Origin: JAPXRI01 sp033813635
GTDB lineage: Bacteria; Bacillota; Clostridia; Oscillospirales; QAMX01
Direction of reading: 5' to 3'
DNA: 42,643 nucleotides
Assembly (NCBI GenBank): GCA_033813635.1
Contig: JAPXRI010000023.1
Span: forward strand, 1-42,643
In this document: one piece after another, positions 25,299 to 34,226 of the stretch
Position numbering within the stretch: the stretch's first letter is position 1
Layout: each line of letters begins with the position of its first letter
Position numbers and translations under genes: made by a program
The notes under the pieces: generated by a model
What the model saw: the letters and a program-made list of their open reading frames with translations, nothing else
The model's database searches: none
What the model was told of the DNA's origin: nothing

Positions 25299-26162
25299 AT
25301 GAAGGTATCCGTCACATCGTACAGCTATTCGCAGGTTCTGGGGAAAAATGGGTTTACAATCCGGGATGCGATGAGGCACGCAAAGAAAATAGGGATCGAG
25401 GGTTTTGAGTTTGCGGGGATCGATACGCCGCAGGGCATGAAGCCTACGGAATACGCCAAAGAGCTCAGAGCCTTCTCGGAGTCGATCGGACTACCGATCG
25501 TGGCATACGCGATCGGCGCAAATTTCAGCCGGCAGGACCTTGACGAGGAGGTCGAGCGCGTCTGCGGCGAGGTGGATGTAGCCGAGGCGTTGGGTGTTCC
25601 GGTGATGCGCCACGACGTGGCAGGCGGCATCCCGGATTGGTTCACGGGCGTCCGCTCGTTCGGCGCGATATTGCCGAGATTTGCCGAGGGCTGCCGCAGA
25701 GTTACGGAATACGCCGCGGCCAAGGGGATAAAAACCTGCTCGGAAAATCACGGCTTGTTCGTTCAGGACTCCGACCGGATCGTGGCGCTCGTTGAAGCCG
25801 TCGGCAACACCAATTACGGCGCACTCTGCGATATCGGGAACTTCCTCTGCGCCGATGACAACCCGGCGATAGCTGTCGGCAAGGTTGCTCCATTTACATA
25901 CCATGTCCACGCGAAGGATTTCCTCGTTAAATCGGGCATGCGGCCAAACCCCGGAGCGGGCTGGTTTATGAGCCGCGGCGGAAATTATCTCCGGGGGACG
26001 ATTATCGGCCACGGCGAGGTTCCAGTCGCCCAGGCCATTAAAACGCTTGAGCGCGCAGGCTATCAGGGCTATGTCACGGTGGAGTTCGAGGGACTTGAAA
26101 AGACCCTTGAGGCGATAGAGATAGGCGCGCAGAACCTGAAAAGATATATTGAAAATAAATAA
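25299..26162 (+). CDS. Sugar phosphate isomerase/epimerase (xylose-isomerase-like TIM barrel)
   Basis: The start is ATG 25299, 9 bases after AAGGGAG (287 residues); the ATG at 25293 is only 3 bases away. The fold is AP-endonuclease-2/xylose-isomerase-like: a GIEGFEFAG first strand, SENHG with a metal-binding Glu, CDIGNF with a metal-binding Asp, HVHAKDF with His, and VEFEG with a final Glu. These give the usual divalent-metal site of sugar epimerases and isomerases such as hydroxypyruvate isomerase or inosose dehydratase relatives. It follows rpoD by 37 bases and precedes gpmI by 19, so it is likely co-transcribed. The substrate is unknown. Confidence 0.85.
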   Translation: MKVSVTSYSYSQVLGKNGFTIRDAMRHAKKIGIEGFEFAGIDTPQGMKPTEYAKELRAFSESIGLPIVAYAIGANFSRQDLDEEVERVCGEVDVAEALGVPVMRHDVAGGIPDWFTGVRSFGAILPRFAEGCRRVTEYAAAKGIKTCSENHGLFVQDSDRIVALVEAVGNTNYGALCDIGNFLCADDNPAIAVGKVAPFTYHVHAKDFLVKSGMRPNPGAGWFMSRGGNYLRGTIIGHGEVPVAQAIKTLERAGYQGYVTVEFEGLEKTLEAIEIGAQNLKRYIENK

Positions 26163-26181
26163 TAACAGATTGGGAGACTAT

Positions 26182-27756
26182 ATGAGCAAACCGGTTTTAC
26201 TCGTCGTCATGGACGGCGTGGGGATTTCAACAACGGGGCTGGGCGACGCCGTAGCGGCAGCCTCCACGCCGACGCTGGATTCTTTTTTCAAAAATTGCCC
26301 GAACACGAGGCTGAAGGCGCACGGCACGGCCGTGGGACTGCCCTCCGACGAGGACATGGGAAACAGCGAGGTCGGGCATAACGCGCTGGGCTGCGGCCAG
26401 GTATATTCGCAGGGTGCGAAGCTTGTCAACGAATCAATCGAGAACGGAAAAATATTCGCGTCGCAGGCCTGGCTTGAGACTACCGAAAACTGCAAGGGTG
26501 CCGGAAACGGAACGCTCCATTTTATCGGGCTTTTGTCCGACGGAAACGTCCACTCGAATATCGGGCACCTGTTCGCTATGCTTGACCGCGCGAAGCGGGA
26601 CGGCGTAAAGAGGGTCAGAGTCCATATCCTGCTCGACGGGCGCGACGTCCCAGCCACCAGCGCGCTGGTGTATGTGGACATGCTCGAGGAAAAGCTGAAA
26701 GCCCTGAACGACGGGCTCTTCGACGCGAAGATCGCGAGCGGCGGCGGCAGAATGGTCATTACAATGGACAGATACCGCGCCAACTGGGGCATGGTAAAAA
26801 AAGGCTGGGACACGCACGTACACGGCATCGGCAAGACCTTTTCCTGCGCGGCGGACGCGATAAAGGAATACCGCGAGGAGTATAAGGTAATCGATCAGGA
26901 CCTGCCCCCGTTCGTGATTGCCGAAAACGGCGAACCGGTCGGACAAATCAAGGACGGCGATTCAGTCATCCTGTTCAACTTCAGGGGCGACCGCGCGATT
27001 GAAATCAGCATGGCGTTCGAGGACGACGAGTTTAGATACTTCGACAGGGGGGAACGCCCGAAGGTCGTTTACGCCGGCATGCTCCAATACGACGGGGACC
27101 TCCAGCTCCCCAAGCGGTTCCTTGTCAACCCGCCGGAGATTAAAAACACGCTCTCCGAATTCCTGATCAGCCACGGCATCGACCAGTACGCGGTTTCGGA
27201 GACTCAGAAATACGGGCATGTGACCTATTTCTGGAACGGAAACCGCAGCGGCAAGTTTGACGATAAGCTTGAGACCTTCCATGAGATCCCGTCGGATAAG
27301 GTGTCCTTCGACGAGCGCCCGTGGATGAAATGCGCGGAGATCACCGACGATGTGATCGAGGCGATCCGTTCAAAGAAATACGGCTTTATCCGCTGCAATT
27401 TTCCGAACGGCGATATGGTGGGCCACACCGGGAATTTCGACGCGGTCGTCGTCGCGATGGGCGCGCTCGACCTGGCGCTCGCGCGGCTGAAAAAGGAGTG
27501 CGATGAACAGGGCGTGACCCTTGTGGTCACCGCCGACCACGGCAACGCGGACGAGATGCTGGAAAAGAATAAAAAGGGCCAGCTCGAGGTTCGCACTGCC
27601 CACTCGCTGAACCCCGTCCCGTTCATTATCTACGATAAGGACAGAACGGTGGAGATAGACGAAGGCCCCTTCGGGCTCGCGAACGTCGCGGCGACGGTTG
27701 CGAGGCTGTTCGGGCTCACGCCTCCGACCTGCTGGGAAAAAAGCATCATAAAATAA
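26182..27756 (+). CDS. gpmI: 2,3-bisphosphoglycerate-independent phosphoglycerate mutase
   Basis: This enzyme interconverts 3- and 2-phosphoglycerate in glycolysis with two Mn2+ ions. The start is ATG 26182, 5 bases after GGGAG, giving 524 residues; the frame upstream overlaps the previous gene and is not used. The nucleophile is Ser62 in MGNSEVGHNALG. Other metal and substrate motifs are LLDGRDVPATSA, MDRYRANW, NFRGDRAIE, GHTGNFDA and VVTADHGNADEM. It belongs to the alkaline phosphatase superfamily. A hairpin terminator follows. Confidence 0.96.
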   Translation: MSKPVLLVVMDGVGISTTGLGDAVAAASTPTLDSFFKNCPNTRLKAHGTAVGLPSDEDMGNSEVGHNALGCGQVYSQGAKLVNESIENGKIFASQAWLETTENCKGAGNGTLHFIGLLSDGNVHSNIGHLFAMLDRAKRDGVKRVRVHILLDGRDVPATSALVYVDMLEEKLKALNDGLFDAKIASGGGRMVITMDRYRANWGMVKKGWDTHVHGIGKTFSCAADAIKEYREEYKVIDQDLPPFVIAENGEPVGQIKDGDSVILFNFRGDRAIEISMAFEDDEFRYFDRGERPKVVYAGMLQYDGDLQLPKRFLVNPPEIKNTLSEFLISHGIDQYAVSETQKYGHVTYFWNGNRSGKFDDKLETFHEIPSDKVSFDERPWMKCAEITDDVIEAIRSKKYGFIRCNFPNGDMVGHTGNFDAVVVAMGALDLALARLKKECDEQGVTLVVTADHGNADEMLEKNKKGQLEVRTAHSLNPVPFIIYDKDRTVEIDEGPFGLANVAATVARLFGLTPPTCWEKSIIK

Positions 27757-27761
27757 AGAAA

Positions 27762-27808
27762 AGCTCCGGCCGGTCTTCCTTTAGGGGACCGGACGGAGCC
27801 TTGTTGTA
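27762..27808 (+). terminator. Hairpin between gpmI and nagA
   Basis: GCTCCG and CCGGTC pair with GACCGG and CGGAGC around one mismatch (about 27763-27799). The T tract is interrupted (TTGTTGT), so read-through to nagA is possible. Confidence 0.55.
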
Positions 27809-27832
27809 TAAATCGAAAGGAAGTCTCTGGCA

Positions 27833-29023
27833 ATGAAAACACTGATTTACAACGGGAAACTGATCACCCCGTGGCGGGTCCTGGAAGACGGCTATGTCCT
27901 GATGTCCGACGAGACCGGGCTGATTGTTGACGCGGGCTCTGGAAATCCGGGAGAAACCGACGGCGACACCGTAAGGCTGGACGCGAAGGGGAATTATATC
28001 GCGCCGGGCTTTATCGACATACATACCCACGGAGGCGGCGGTCACGACTTTATGGACGGGACAGCCGAGGCAATCCTCGGTGCGGCCCGGGCGCACCTGG
28101 AGCACGGCACGACGACGATTGTACCCTCCACGGTCAGCTCCACAAACGAATCCCTGTACCCGGTTTTTGAAGCTTTCAGAAATGCCAAGGCGCAGGACGG
28201 TGACGGTGCGTATCTCTACGGCCTTCACCTTGAGGGACCCTATTTCAATATCGAGCAAAAGGGCGCGATGGACCCGAGGTTCGTAAGGAACCCCGATCTT
28301 AAGGAGGCTGAGGACATCCTGTCCAGATCGGACGACATTGTCCGCTGGAGCCTGGCGCCGGAACTCCCGGGCGCGATTGAGCTCGGAAGATACCTCCGCA
28401 AACGGAATATTCTCCCGTCGATGGGGCATACAATGGCGGTATATGAGGACGCGATCCTGGCGTACGAAAACGGCTTCACCCTCTGCACCCACCTCTACTC
28501 GGCGATGGCGGGGGTCCGCAGGATCAACGCGTTCAGGCACGCCGGCGCGGTCGAGACCGCGTTTATCACCGACGACATGGACGTCGAGATTATTGCAGAC
28601 GGCGTCCATCTTCCGCAGGCGCTTCTGAAGCTGATCTATAAAAACAAGGGCCCGGGCCGAATCGCGCTGATTACCGACTCGATGCGCGCCGCGGGACAGA
28701 CGAGCGGCGAAAGCGTCCTCGGGGATAAGGAGACCGGCATGCGGGTCATCATCGAGGACGGCGTCGCAAAGCTCGCGGACAGGAGCGCGTTCGCGGGAAG
28801 CATCGCTACCACGGACAGGCTCGTCCGCGTAATGCGCGACGTCGCGGGCGTTCCGATAGAGGACGCGGTGCGGATGATGACCGCGACGCCGGCGAGAATC
28901 ATGGGTATCAAAAACAAGGGCAGAATCGCGCCGGAATTCGACGCTGATGTCCTTGTATTTGACCAGAATATCAATGTTTTACACGTGTTCCGCGAAGGAA
29001 AAGAAAAGTACAAAAAAATGTGA
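27833..29023 (+). CDS. nagA: N-acetylglucosamine-6-phosphate deacetylase
   Basis: NagA removes the acetyl group from GlcNAc-6-P in amino sugar use and cell wall recycling. The protein has 396 residues. The metal site starts with His64 and His66 in IDIHTHGG. HLEGPYFN and the substrate Asp motif (ALITDSMRAAG) follow; the usual THLFNAM motif appears as THLYSAM. AAAGGAAG lies about 9 bases before ATG. No nagB is in the window. The next gene starts 17 bases downstream. Confidence 0.93.
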   Translation: MKTLIYNGKLITPWRVLEDGYVLMSDETGLIVDAGSGNPGETDGDTVRLDAKGNYIAPGFIDIHTHGGGGHDFMDGTAEAILGAARAHLEHGTTTIVPSTVSSTNESLYPVFEAFRNAKAQDGDGAYLYGLHLEGPYFNIEQKGAMDPRFVRNPDLKEAEDILSRSDDIVRWSLAPELPGAIELGRYLRKRNILPSMGHTMAVYEDAILAYENGFTLCTHLYSAMAGVRRINAFRHAGAVETAFITDDMDVEIIADGVHLPQALLKLIYKNKGPGRIALITDSMRAAGQTSGESVLGDKETGMRVIIEDGVAKLADRSAFAGSIATTDRLVRVMRDVAGVPIEDAVRMMTATPARIMGIKNKGRIAPEFDADVLVFDQNINVLHVFREGKEKYKKM

Positions 29024-29040
29024 CCGAAAGGAGCGGGCAT

Positions 29041-30285
29041 ATGTCTTATTATCTTGAGACCCTTTCCGACCTCGAAAAAGGAATCGTAAGAGAGCTTGAA
29101 AAGCTGAAAATTTATGACTGCCACGAGCACCTGCCGCCGGAGAAGAGCCGGATCGCCTCAAAACCGGACGCTTTTACGCTTTTTTCGCACTATTGCCAGC
29201 ACGATCTCTATACCGCCGGCATGGACAAGGAGACAATGGCGAAGATTCTCTGGCAGCCCGGGGATATCGACTGGAAATGGAAGATTTTTAAGCCATTTTA
29301 CGAAAAAATCCGAGACACCTCCTATTCGCGCGCCGCGCACATCACAATGGAGCGCTTTTACGGCGAGACGGAGCTGAACGACGGCAATTACCGCGCCGTA
29401 AGCCAAAGGGTTGCTGAAAACAACACAAAAGGGCTTTACAGGCGCGTTTTGACCGACGCGTGCGGCATAATTGCGTCAATCAACTGCGACGGACCGCTTG
29501 ACGACACAGACGGCGGACTTTTATACCAGACCGCCCGCACGCCGGACGATATCCGTTCCCGCGCGGACGTGGCGAAAAGGCTCACTAAAAACGGAATACC
29601 GCCCGCGAATATCGACGAGATCCTTGAATACTGCGACGAATTTGCCAAGGACGTGAAGAGCCGCGGCGGCGTCGCGATTAAGTTCATGTGCTTTCCCATC
29701 AACGGCGCCACAAAGGAAAAGGCGCAGGAAACGCTCGGCGCGCTTCTGACCGACGAGGCGCTAAGACTTCCGAGGGGCAACCCGCTAAACGAGTTTGTGC
29801 TTGTCAATATGATGAAGGCGGCAAACCGCGCCGGTCTCGTCTGCCAGATGCACACCGGCTACTGGAACGATTTCCGCGAACTAAACCCGGCAAACCTGCT
29901 CCCGTTCGTGATTGAGGACAGGGAAACCCGGATAGATTTGTTCCACGTGGGCTACCCGAACGTCCGCGAGGCCATCATGCTCGGAAAGGTCTGGCCTAAC
30001 GTCAGAATGAACATGGCCTGGACGTATCTGATCAGCCAGCACTTCGCATACGAAGCGCTCGATGAAATGCTCGAGATGCTGCCGGACAACAAAATCTTCG
30101 GCTTCGGCGGCGACTACTACGTGGTGGAGAAGGTATTCGGCCATCTCTGCATGGCGAGGGAGACGATAGCCCGCGCGCTCGCAAAACGCGTAAACGAGAA
30201 ATCAATGACCCTTTCCCGCGCGCTCGAGATCGGCAGAAAAATGCTCTACGATAACCCGAAAGAGTTCTACGGCTTTCCGGTATAA
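29041..30285 (+). CDS. Amidohydrolase-2 / uronate-isomerase-like TIM-barrel protein
   Basis: The start is ATG 29041, 7 bases after AAAGGAG (414 residues). The frame upstream overlaps nagA. The first metal motif is YDCHEHLPPE with His28 and His30. Later motifs are MHTGYWNDFRELNP, IDLFHVGYPN and FGFGGDYYVVEK with the final Asp. The architecture resembles glucuronate isomerase (UxaC) and amidohydrolase family 2. It sits directly behind nagA and is probably part of the same sugar-use unit. The exact reaction is unknown; uronate isomerase is the best guess, not proven. Confidence 0.82.
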   Translation: MSYYLETLSDLEKGIVRELEKLKIYDCHEHLPPEKSRIASKPDAFTLFSHYCQHDLYTAGMDKETMAKILWQPGDIDWKWKIFKPFYEKIRDTSYSRAAHITMERFYGETELNDGNYRAVSQRVAENNTKGLYRRVLTDACGIIASINCDGPLDDTDGGLLYQTARTPDDIRSRADVAKRLTKNGIPPANIDEILEYCDEFAKDVKSRGGVAIKFMCFPINGATKEKAQETLGALLTDEALRLPRGNPLNEFVLVNMMKAANRAGLVCQMHTGYWNDFRELNPANLLPFVIEDRETRIDLFHVGYPNVREAIMLGKVWPNVRMNMAWTYLISQHFAYEALDEMLEMLPDNKIFGFGGDYYVVEKVFGHLCMARETIARALAKRVNEKSMTLSRALEIGRKMLYDNPKEFYGFPV

Positions 30286-30312
30286 AAAAAGCGCCCTTGG
30301 GCGCTTTTTTTA
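30286..30312. terminator. Bidirectional terminator
   Basis: AAAAAAAGCGCCC then TT then GGGCGCTTTTTTT: a six-base GC stem (30291-30296 with 30299-30304) with A and T runs on either side. It serves both the amidohydrolase and the convergent hydrolase gene. Confidence 0.8.
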
Positions 30313-30324
30313 TACCGTTTAGTT

Positions 30325-31170
30325 TTAATCAGGCAGCCCATATCTTTCAATGAAATCAAACGCTCTGTCCTGCAGCTCGTTAAGTGTGAAAGACGGGGCG
30401 GGAAGGCCGGGGATCTGACCGAAGCCGTGGTTTCCGTTTTCGACGCGGATAATCTCAAAATGCGCGCCGCGGTCTTCGTAGAGCCGGCAGAGGATCTCGG
30501 GCTGGTCCTTGTCTACGATCTCGTCGCACTGCCCGTGTATAGCGAGCACCGGGACGAGCTTTTCGGGCGGAAGCGAACGCGCGTATGTAATCGGGCTGGC
30601 GGCAGCCGTGAGGGCGGGCCAGGTGCTTTTATCGGGGGACAGAAATTTCTCATAGATAGAAGGGATAAGCTCTTTTTCCTTCACGTCGTAGTTCAGGTTG
30701 AGGTCTACGGGTCCGCACATATCAAGGATGCAGCGGAAACTCGGCAATGGTCCGGTTCTGTCGTCCCCGAAGCTGCCCGCGGCGAACCCCATCATCAGAG
30801 AAAGGTGGCCGCCGGCGGAAGCGCCGCCGGTGAAAGCCCGGGAGACGTCGATGCCGTATTCACCGGCTCTCGCGGTAAAAAAACGGATTGCATCGGAGCA
30901 GTCGTCCAAGGGTACGGGAAAGTGGACGCTTTCGTTGCATAGCCGGTATTCGACGGAGATTACGCTTACGCCGTTCTCGGCAAGGCGCTCCATCAGCCGG
31001 GGCAGGATTTTCGGCTCGTCCTTATTCCCGCCGGTCCATGCCCCGCCGTGAAAGTAGAAGAGGACCGGCGAGGGCTCGTATTTCCGAAAAGAAGGAAACA
31101 TCACGTCCGCGCGGAGACTCTTTCCGGAAACGGTTTTGTAAACAACGTCTTTCAGAACTTTTTTCTCCAT
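30325..31170 (-). CDS. Alpha/beta hydrolase, esterase/lipase-like
   Basis: The start is ATG 31170 with GAGGTG before it (281 residues); the 6 further codons upstream lack a ribosome site. The oxyanion motif is HGGAWTGG (41-48). The nucleophile is Ser118 in GGASAGGH. The Asp is probably 216 in HGQCDEIVD and the His 248 in GNHGFG. There is no signal peptide. This is the BD-FAE/hormone-sensitive-lipase-like group that includes deacetylases of sugar esters, which would suit the neighbouring sugar genes, but the substrate is unknown. Confidence 0.85.
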   Translation of the reverse strand: MEKKVLKDVVYKTVSGKSLRADVMFPSFRKYEPSPVLFYFHGGAWTGGNKDEPKILPRLMERLAENGVSVISVEYRLCNESVHFPVPLDDCSDAIRFFTARAGEYGIDVSRAFTGGASAGGHLSLMMGFAAGSFGDDRTGPLPSFRCILDMCGPVDLNLNYDVKEKELIPSIYEKFLSPDKSTWPALTAAASPITYARSLPPEKLVPVLAIHGQCDEIVDKDQPEILCRLYEDRGAHFEIIRVENGNHGFGQIPGLPAPSFTLNELQDRAFDFIERYGLPD

Positions 31171-31200
31171 AGGAACACCTCGTTTCAAAAATAGTATTGG

Positions 31201-31229
31201 TTGTTTGACATTAATGCGTGTGATATACT
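31201..31229 (+). promoter_or_regulatory. Promoter of the broken 31.3 kb gene
   Basis: TTGTTT (31201-31206), 17 bases, TATACT (31224-31229). Its transcription start would lie about 30 bases before GGGGAG and ATG 31265. The promoter still looks intact although the gene is not. Confidence 0.5.
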
Positions 31230-31264
31230 TGGTTTAGAATCTGTGATATTGGGGAGCCGGACGT

Positions 31265-32386
31265 ATGATTGATGCTTAAATATGCGAATGACTGATGGAT
31301 AACGCAGACGCCCCCATACGCTGCAGGGTGGCGCGTGAACTGCTTCATGAGGCAAAAGCCACCGAGAAATTTGAAAGCGAGCTGCTTGAAAACCATGAAG
31401 TCCAATTCTGGCTTGGCAATTTAAAACCGAAAACGCCGCCCCAGCATTGGTCGATGGAGCATGGGAGCTTCGACTTCTGCCTTGAAAACGCCATTTCAAA
31501 AATCGTTCAACTCGGATTACACGGCGGCATGCCGCAGGTGAAGGACGCGCTGGGGTACTACGAGGGTAAGATGAAAAGCATCGAATCATCGGGCTTATAC
31601 GGCGGTATGATGAAAAATAACGGTATCTCCCGCAGAAAAGGAAAACCGTTCTTCGCAATATTAACGGCGAACTTCCTGTCATTGGCTGAAACAGGGGATG
31701 AACCGACGCTTTCGTATACACTGGACAGCCTTGATGAAATCTACCGTTTCGCAAAGGAGAGGGTTTATGAGATATACTTGAATGAAGAGCAAAGAAAAAA
31801 AACTGAAAAGCGTTCCCAAAAACCGGAAGAACACAAAGTATTTTATCAAACCCGATCTGGTACGGAAATACGGCTTTTCCTTTCCTTTTATCTACGATAT
31901 CCTGGGCCTTCACAGGCTTTATAGCCTTAAAAACTCCGAAACAGACAGAAGATAAGCGAAGTATTATATTACCTGTCCACAGACGAGTTTCATCGCGGTA
32001 TCGCAGACGGCTACGGAATCCTGGTAGAGGATGACGGAAAGTATCACAGTATGGGGTGGTATCCGAAATATCCGGGCTGGTTCAACCTGCAAAGCTATAT
32101 GGAGACCGGAAATGCACCGAAGCTTTTGTTTTTTGCTCAATATATCTTAAAATATCCCGTCACGGTAAAAACGAAATGGTTCGGCGATTTACTGAAACTT
32201 CTGGACAGGTATAAGACAGAATCCGGCACATACCTGTTCCCGGTGGAATGGTTTAAAGAATCGTCCGGGTACGCGGTGCAGGGCTGTCATATGTCGTTCA
32301 GGGAAAATCGGAGGAAGAGAAACTGGCGGGAGACCGAATCCGCATTCTATATTCAATTGATTAAATCCGGGTTGCAGGTTAAATAA
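31265..32386 (+). pseudogene. Unknown helical-repeat-type protein, disrupted by several frameshifts
   Basis: ATG 31265 follows GGGGAG by 8 bases, but the frame stops after four codons. Moving frame gives KYAND and then MDNADAPIRCRVARELLHEA, the probable natural N-terminus. The second segment (31295-31924) has FWLGNL, CLENAISKIVQLGLHGG and GKPFFAILTANFLSL. It shifts at the 8-A run 31795-31802 to KSVPKNRKNTKYFIKP and FPFIYDILGLHRLYSL. A further shift near 31950 leads to ISEVLYYLSTDEFHRGIADGYG and WYPKYPGWFNLQ through to KSGLQVK. The total would be about 370 residues, with helical-repeat features recalling prenyltransferase-fold or DUF proteins; I cannot name the family. At least four shifts make it a pseudogene unless they are sequencing errors. 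Confidence 0.7.
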
Positions 32387-32404
32387 CCGCCATATTAAGA
32401 AATC

Positions 32405-32449
32405 AAGCCGCGGTAAAACGCGTTTATGCGTTTTACCGCGGCTTTTTTT
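32405..32449. terminator. Strong terminator, convergent genes
   Basis: AGCCGCGGTAAAACGC (32406-32421) pairs perfectly over 16 bases with 32428-32443, and T residues run from 32443 to 32449. It is also usable by the minus-strand TraB gene because the stem is preceded by AAATC. Confidence 0.8.
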
Positions 32450-33471
32450 CACCGCTGGGTTACTCCGTAACCGGCTTTAATGAGCTGGCTGATAAGCCCG
32501 CTGTCGCCCACCATATGGGCGGCGCCGACGATATAGAAGCAGGTATCGCCGGATTCGATAAGGTCCTCGGCTTTGGCCGTCATGCCGGCGTTGCGTTCGT
32601 CAAGCAGCTTGTAATTGTACTCATTGTACATCGCAAGCTCCTCCTCGGTAAGGTTGCGCCCGTCGGGCTCCTCGGTGATATAGCGTGAGAACTCATCAAA
32701 GTCTCCGGTTTTCCAGACACGGTACATCTCCAGGAGCGAGTCGATCTGTTCCTGCGAATCGTCGACGGCGTTATCGATTATCATATACGCCAGCGCGTCC
32801 GGAAAGCTGAGAAGCATCGTATACTGGTCGTACGCCGTCTCAAGTTCGACGATGTTTTTGTTTTGCTCCTTTGCGAGCTTCAGGAAATAGCGGTCGACAC
32901 CGTAATCCGCCGAAAGGCCGCTTTTCTCGACATTGACCTCGTCGATGATATTGCTCCAGACCATCGGCAACATGTAGTCGTACGCGGGCGAGTAATACCC
33001 GGCGTCCTTCAGGAATTTCTTGGATTTCTCGTAGAGGTCGGACGGCATATGGTCCGTGATTTTGCCCATGTTGGGATAGACGAAAAGCTTTGAAAGCTCC
33101 GTCAGCGCCGACAGGTCATTTTCCAGCGCGATTATATCCACCTCCACCGCGAGGCTGGAGCTCTCGTTGAACGCGATAGATATCACATCGGGGAACGGAT
33201 ATATCGTGTCGTCCGCAACATGTATCGAACCGAGCAGGTATAGCTTTCCCGGTCCGTCCGGATCGGTGACCTCCCAGAATAAAAGTCCGGAATGCTTCGT
33301 TTCACCGTATACCGTGGTTTGTGCCGCGGGGCTATCGGAGGTTGAGGCGGTATCCGAAACGGCGCTTGTCCCGCCCACGGGAATCAGCCGGAAGGAGCAG
33401 CCGCATACAGAGGCGATCAGCAACACCACCAGCGTAACCTCGACTATGACGGATATCCGTCTTCGTTTCAT
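32449..33471 (-). CDS. TraB/GumN family lipoprotein
   Basis: The protein has 340 residues. The N-terminus is a lipoprotein signal: basic MKRRR, hydrophobic stretch, then lipobox VCGC with Cys25 as lipidation site. A Ser/Thr/Ala-rich spacer follows (about 30-55). The TraB/GumN domain has LLGSIHVADD (GxxH motif), SSLAVEVDI and at the end FYIVGAAHMVGDSGLISQLIKAGY. Relatives of this fold include Tiki-type metalloproteases; in bacteria the activity is mostly unproven. It would sit on the outer face of the membrane. It is last in a minus-strand run of four genes, 40 bases after spoIIR. Confidence 0.85.
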   Translation of the reverse strand: MKRRRISVIVEVTLVVLLIASVCGCSFRLIPVGGTSAVSDTASTSDSPAAQTTVYGETKHSGLLFWEVTDPDGPGKLYLLGSIHVADDTIYPFPDVISIAFNESSSLAVEVDIIALENDLSALTELSKLFVYPNMGKITDHMPSDLYEKSKKFLKDAGYYSPAYDYMLPMVWSNIIDEVNVEKSGLSADYGVDRYFLKLAKEQNKNIVELETAYDQYTMLLSFPDALAYMIIDNAVDDSQEQIDSLLEMYRVWKTGDFDEFSRYITEEPDGRNLTEEELAMYNEYNYKLLDERNAGMTAKAEDLIESGDTCFYIVGAAHMVGDSGLISQLIKAGYGVTQR

Positions 33472-33511
33472 AATAGATTATCCTTTCAGTTGATGATTTA
33501 GCTTTCCGTGG

Positions 33512-34177
33512 TCATTTGAACCAGCCCTTTATCGAGGAAACCAGTTCGAGAAATTTGAATTTAATCTTGATTTCGGTGTTCTTTTGGGTGATTGTCTTCC
33601 ATTCGCGGTTTGTAAACGAATAATAGCTCCCGTCGGCCTTTTCAGTCGAGGCGAAGCTGCAGAGCGGCGGAAACATCACGCACCACCAGTTCGCGCCCTT
33701 CCCGCTCCCGAGAGTCACGCGGAGCGTCGTGTAGTCGCCCGCGGGGAGCGTGATGTCGCCGTATTCCCTCTCGGGGAAGGTTTCGACCAGCAACGAGGTC
33801 CGAACGTCGCAATCGTAGCCCTGTCTCCCGATTTCATCTTTAGCTATCGTCCTGATTTTGTCCAGCGAGTCCTCAAAATAGACGACCGCGTCACCGCAGG
33901 ATTCGAGGTTTCCGAGGTCGTCGCCGAGCTCTTCCAGCAGCCTGTCCCTCACCTTAAGCTTAAGCGCCTGGTCTGTTTCGGAATCCGACTCGGCGGTGAT
34001 ATGCAGCCTCACCAGCTTTGAGGCGATAGCCTTCTGCTCGGCAATCGTGGAACACATCATCGCGCTCGCCGCGATAATGAGCCCTATCACGGCCGCGGCT
34101 TCGAGCCGGAAGATCCTCGAAACGGAAGCTTTATGCCGGAACAGACTAAACAACCTGTTGATACCGTTCGATTTCAT
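33512..34177 (-). CDS. spoIIR: Stage II sporulation protein R
   Basis: SpoIIR is the forespore-made signal that triggers processing of pro-SigmaE in the mother cell. The protein has 221 residues with an N-terminal membrane or signal segment (about 26-48). Family marks are SKLVRLHITAESDSETDQALKLKVRDRLL, AGDYTTLRVTLGSGKGANWWCVMFPPLC, the second of which is almost invariant. GGGAGG lies 10 bases before ATG. It lies between a MATE pump and a TraB lipoprotein on one strand with gaps under 60 bases, an unusual context since spoIIR is usually alone under SigF. I see no SigF-type promoter directly before it, though one inside the upstream gene cannot be excluded. Confidence 0.92.
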   Translation of the reverse strand: MKSNGINRLFSLFRHKASVSRIFRLEAAAVIGLIIAASAMMCSTIAEQKAIASKLVRLHITAESDSETDQALKLKVRDRLLEELGDDLGNLESCGDAVVYFEDSLDKIRTIAKDEIGRQGYDCDVRTSLLVETFPEREYGDITLPAGDYTTLRVTLGSGKGANWWCVMFPPLCSFASTEKADGSYYSFTNREWKTITQKNTEIKIKFKFLELVSSIKGWFK

Positions 34178-34226
34178 GCGTTTTATGCCTCCCTTGCAAG
34201 GAAAGCATAACCGTTTATCACAGTGT

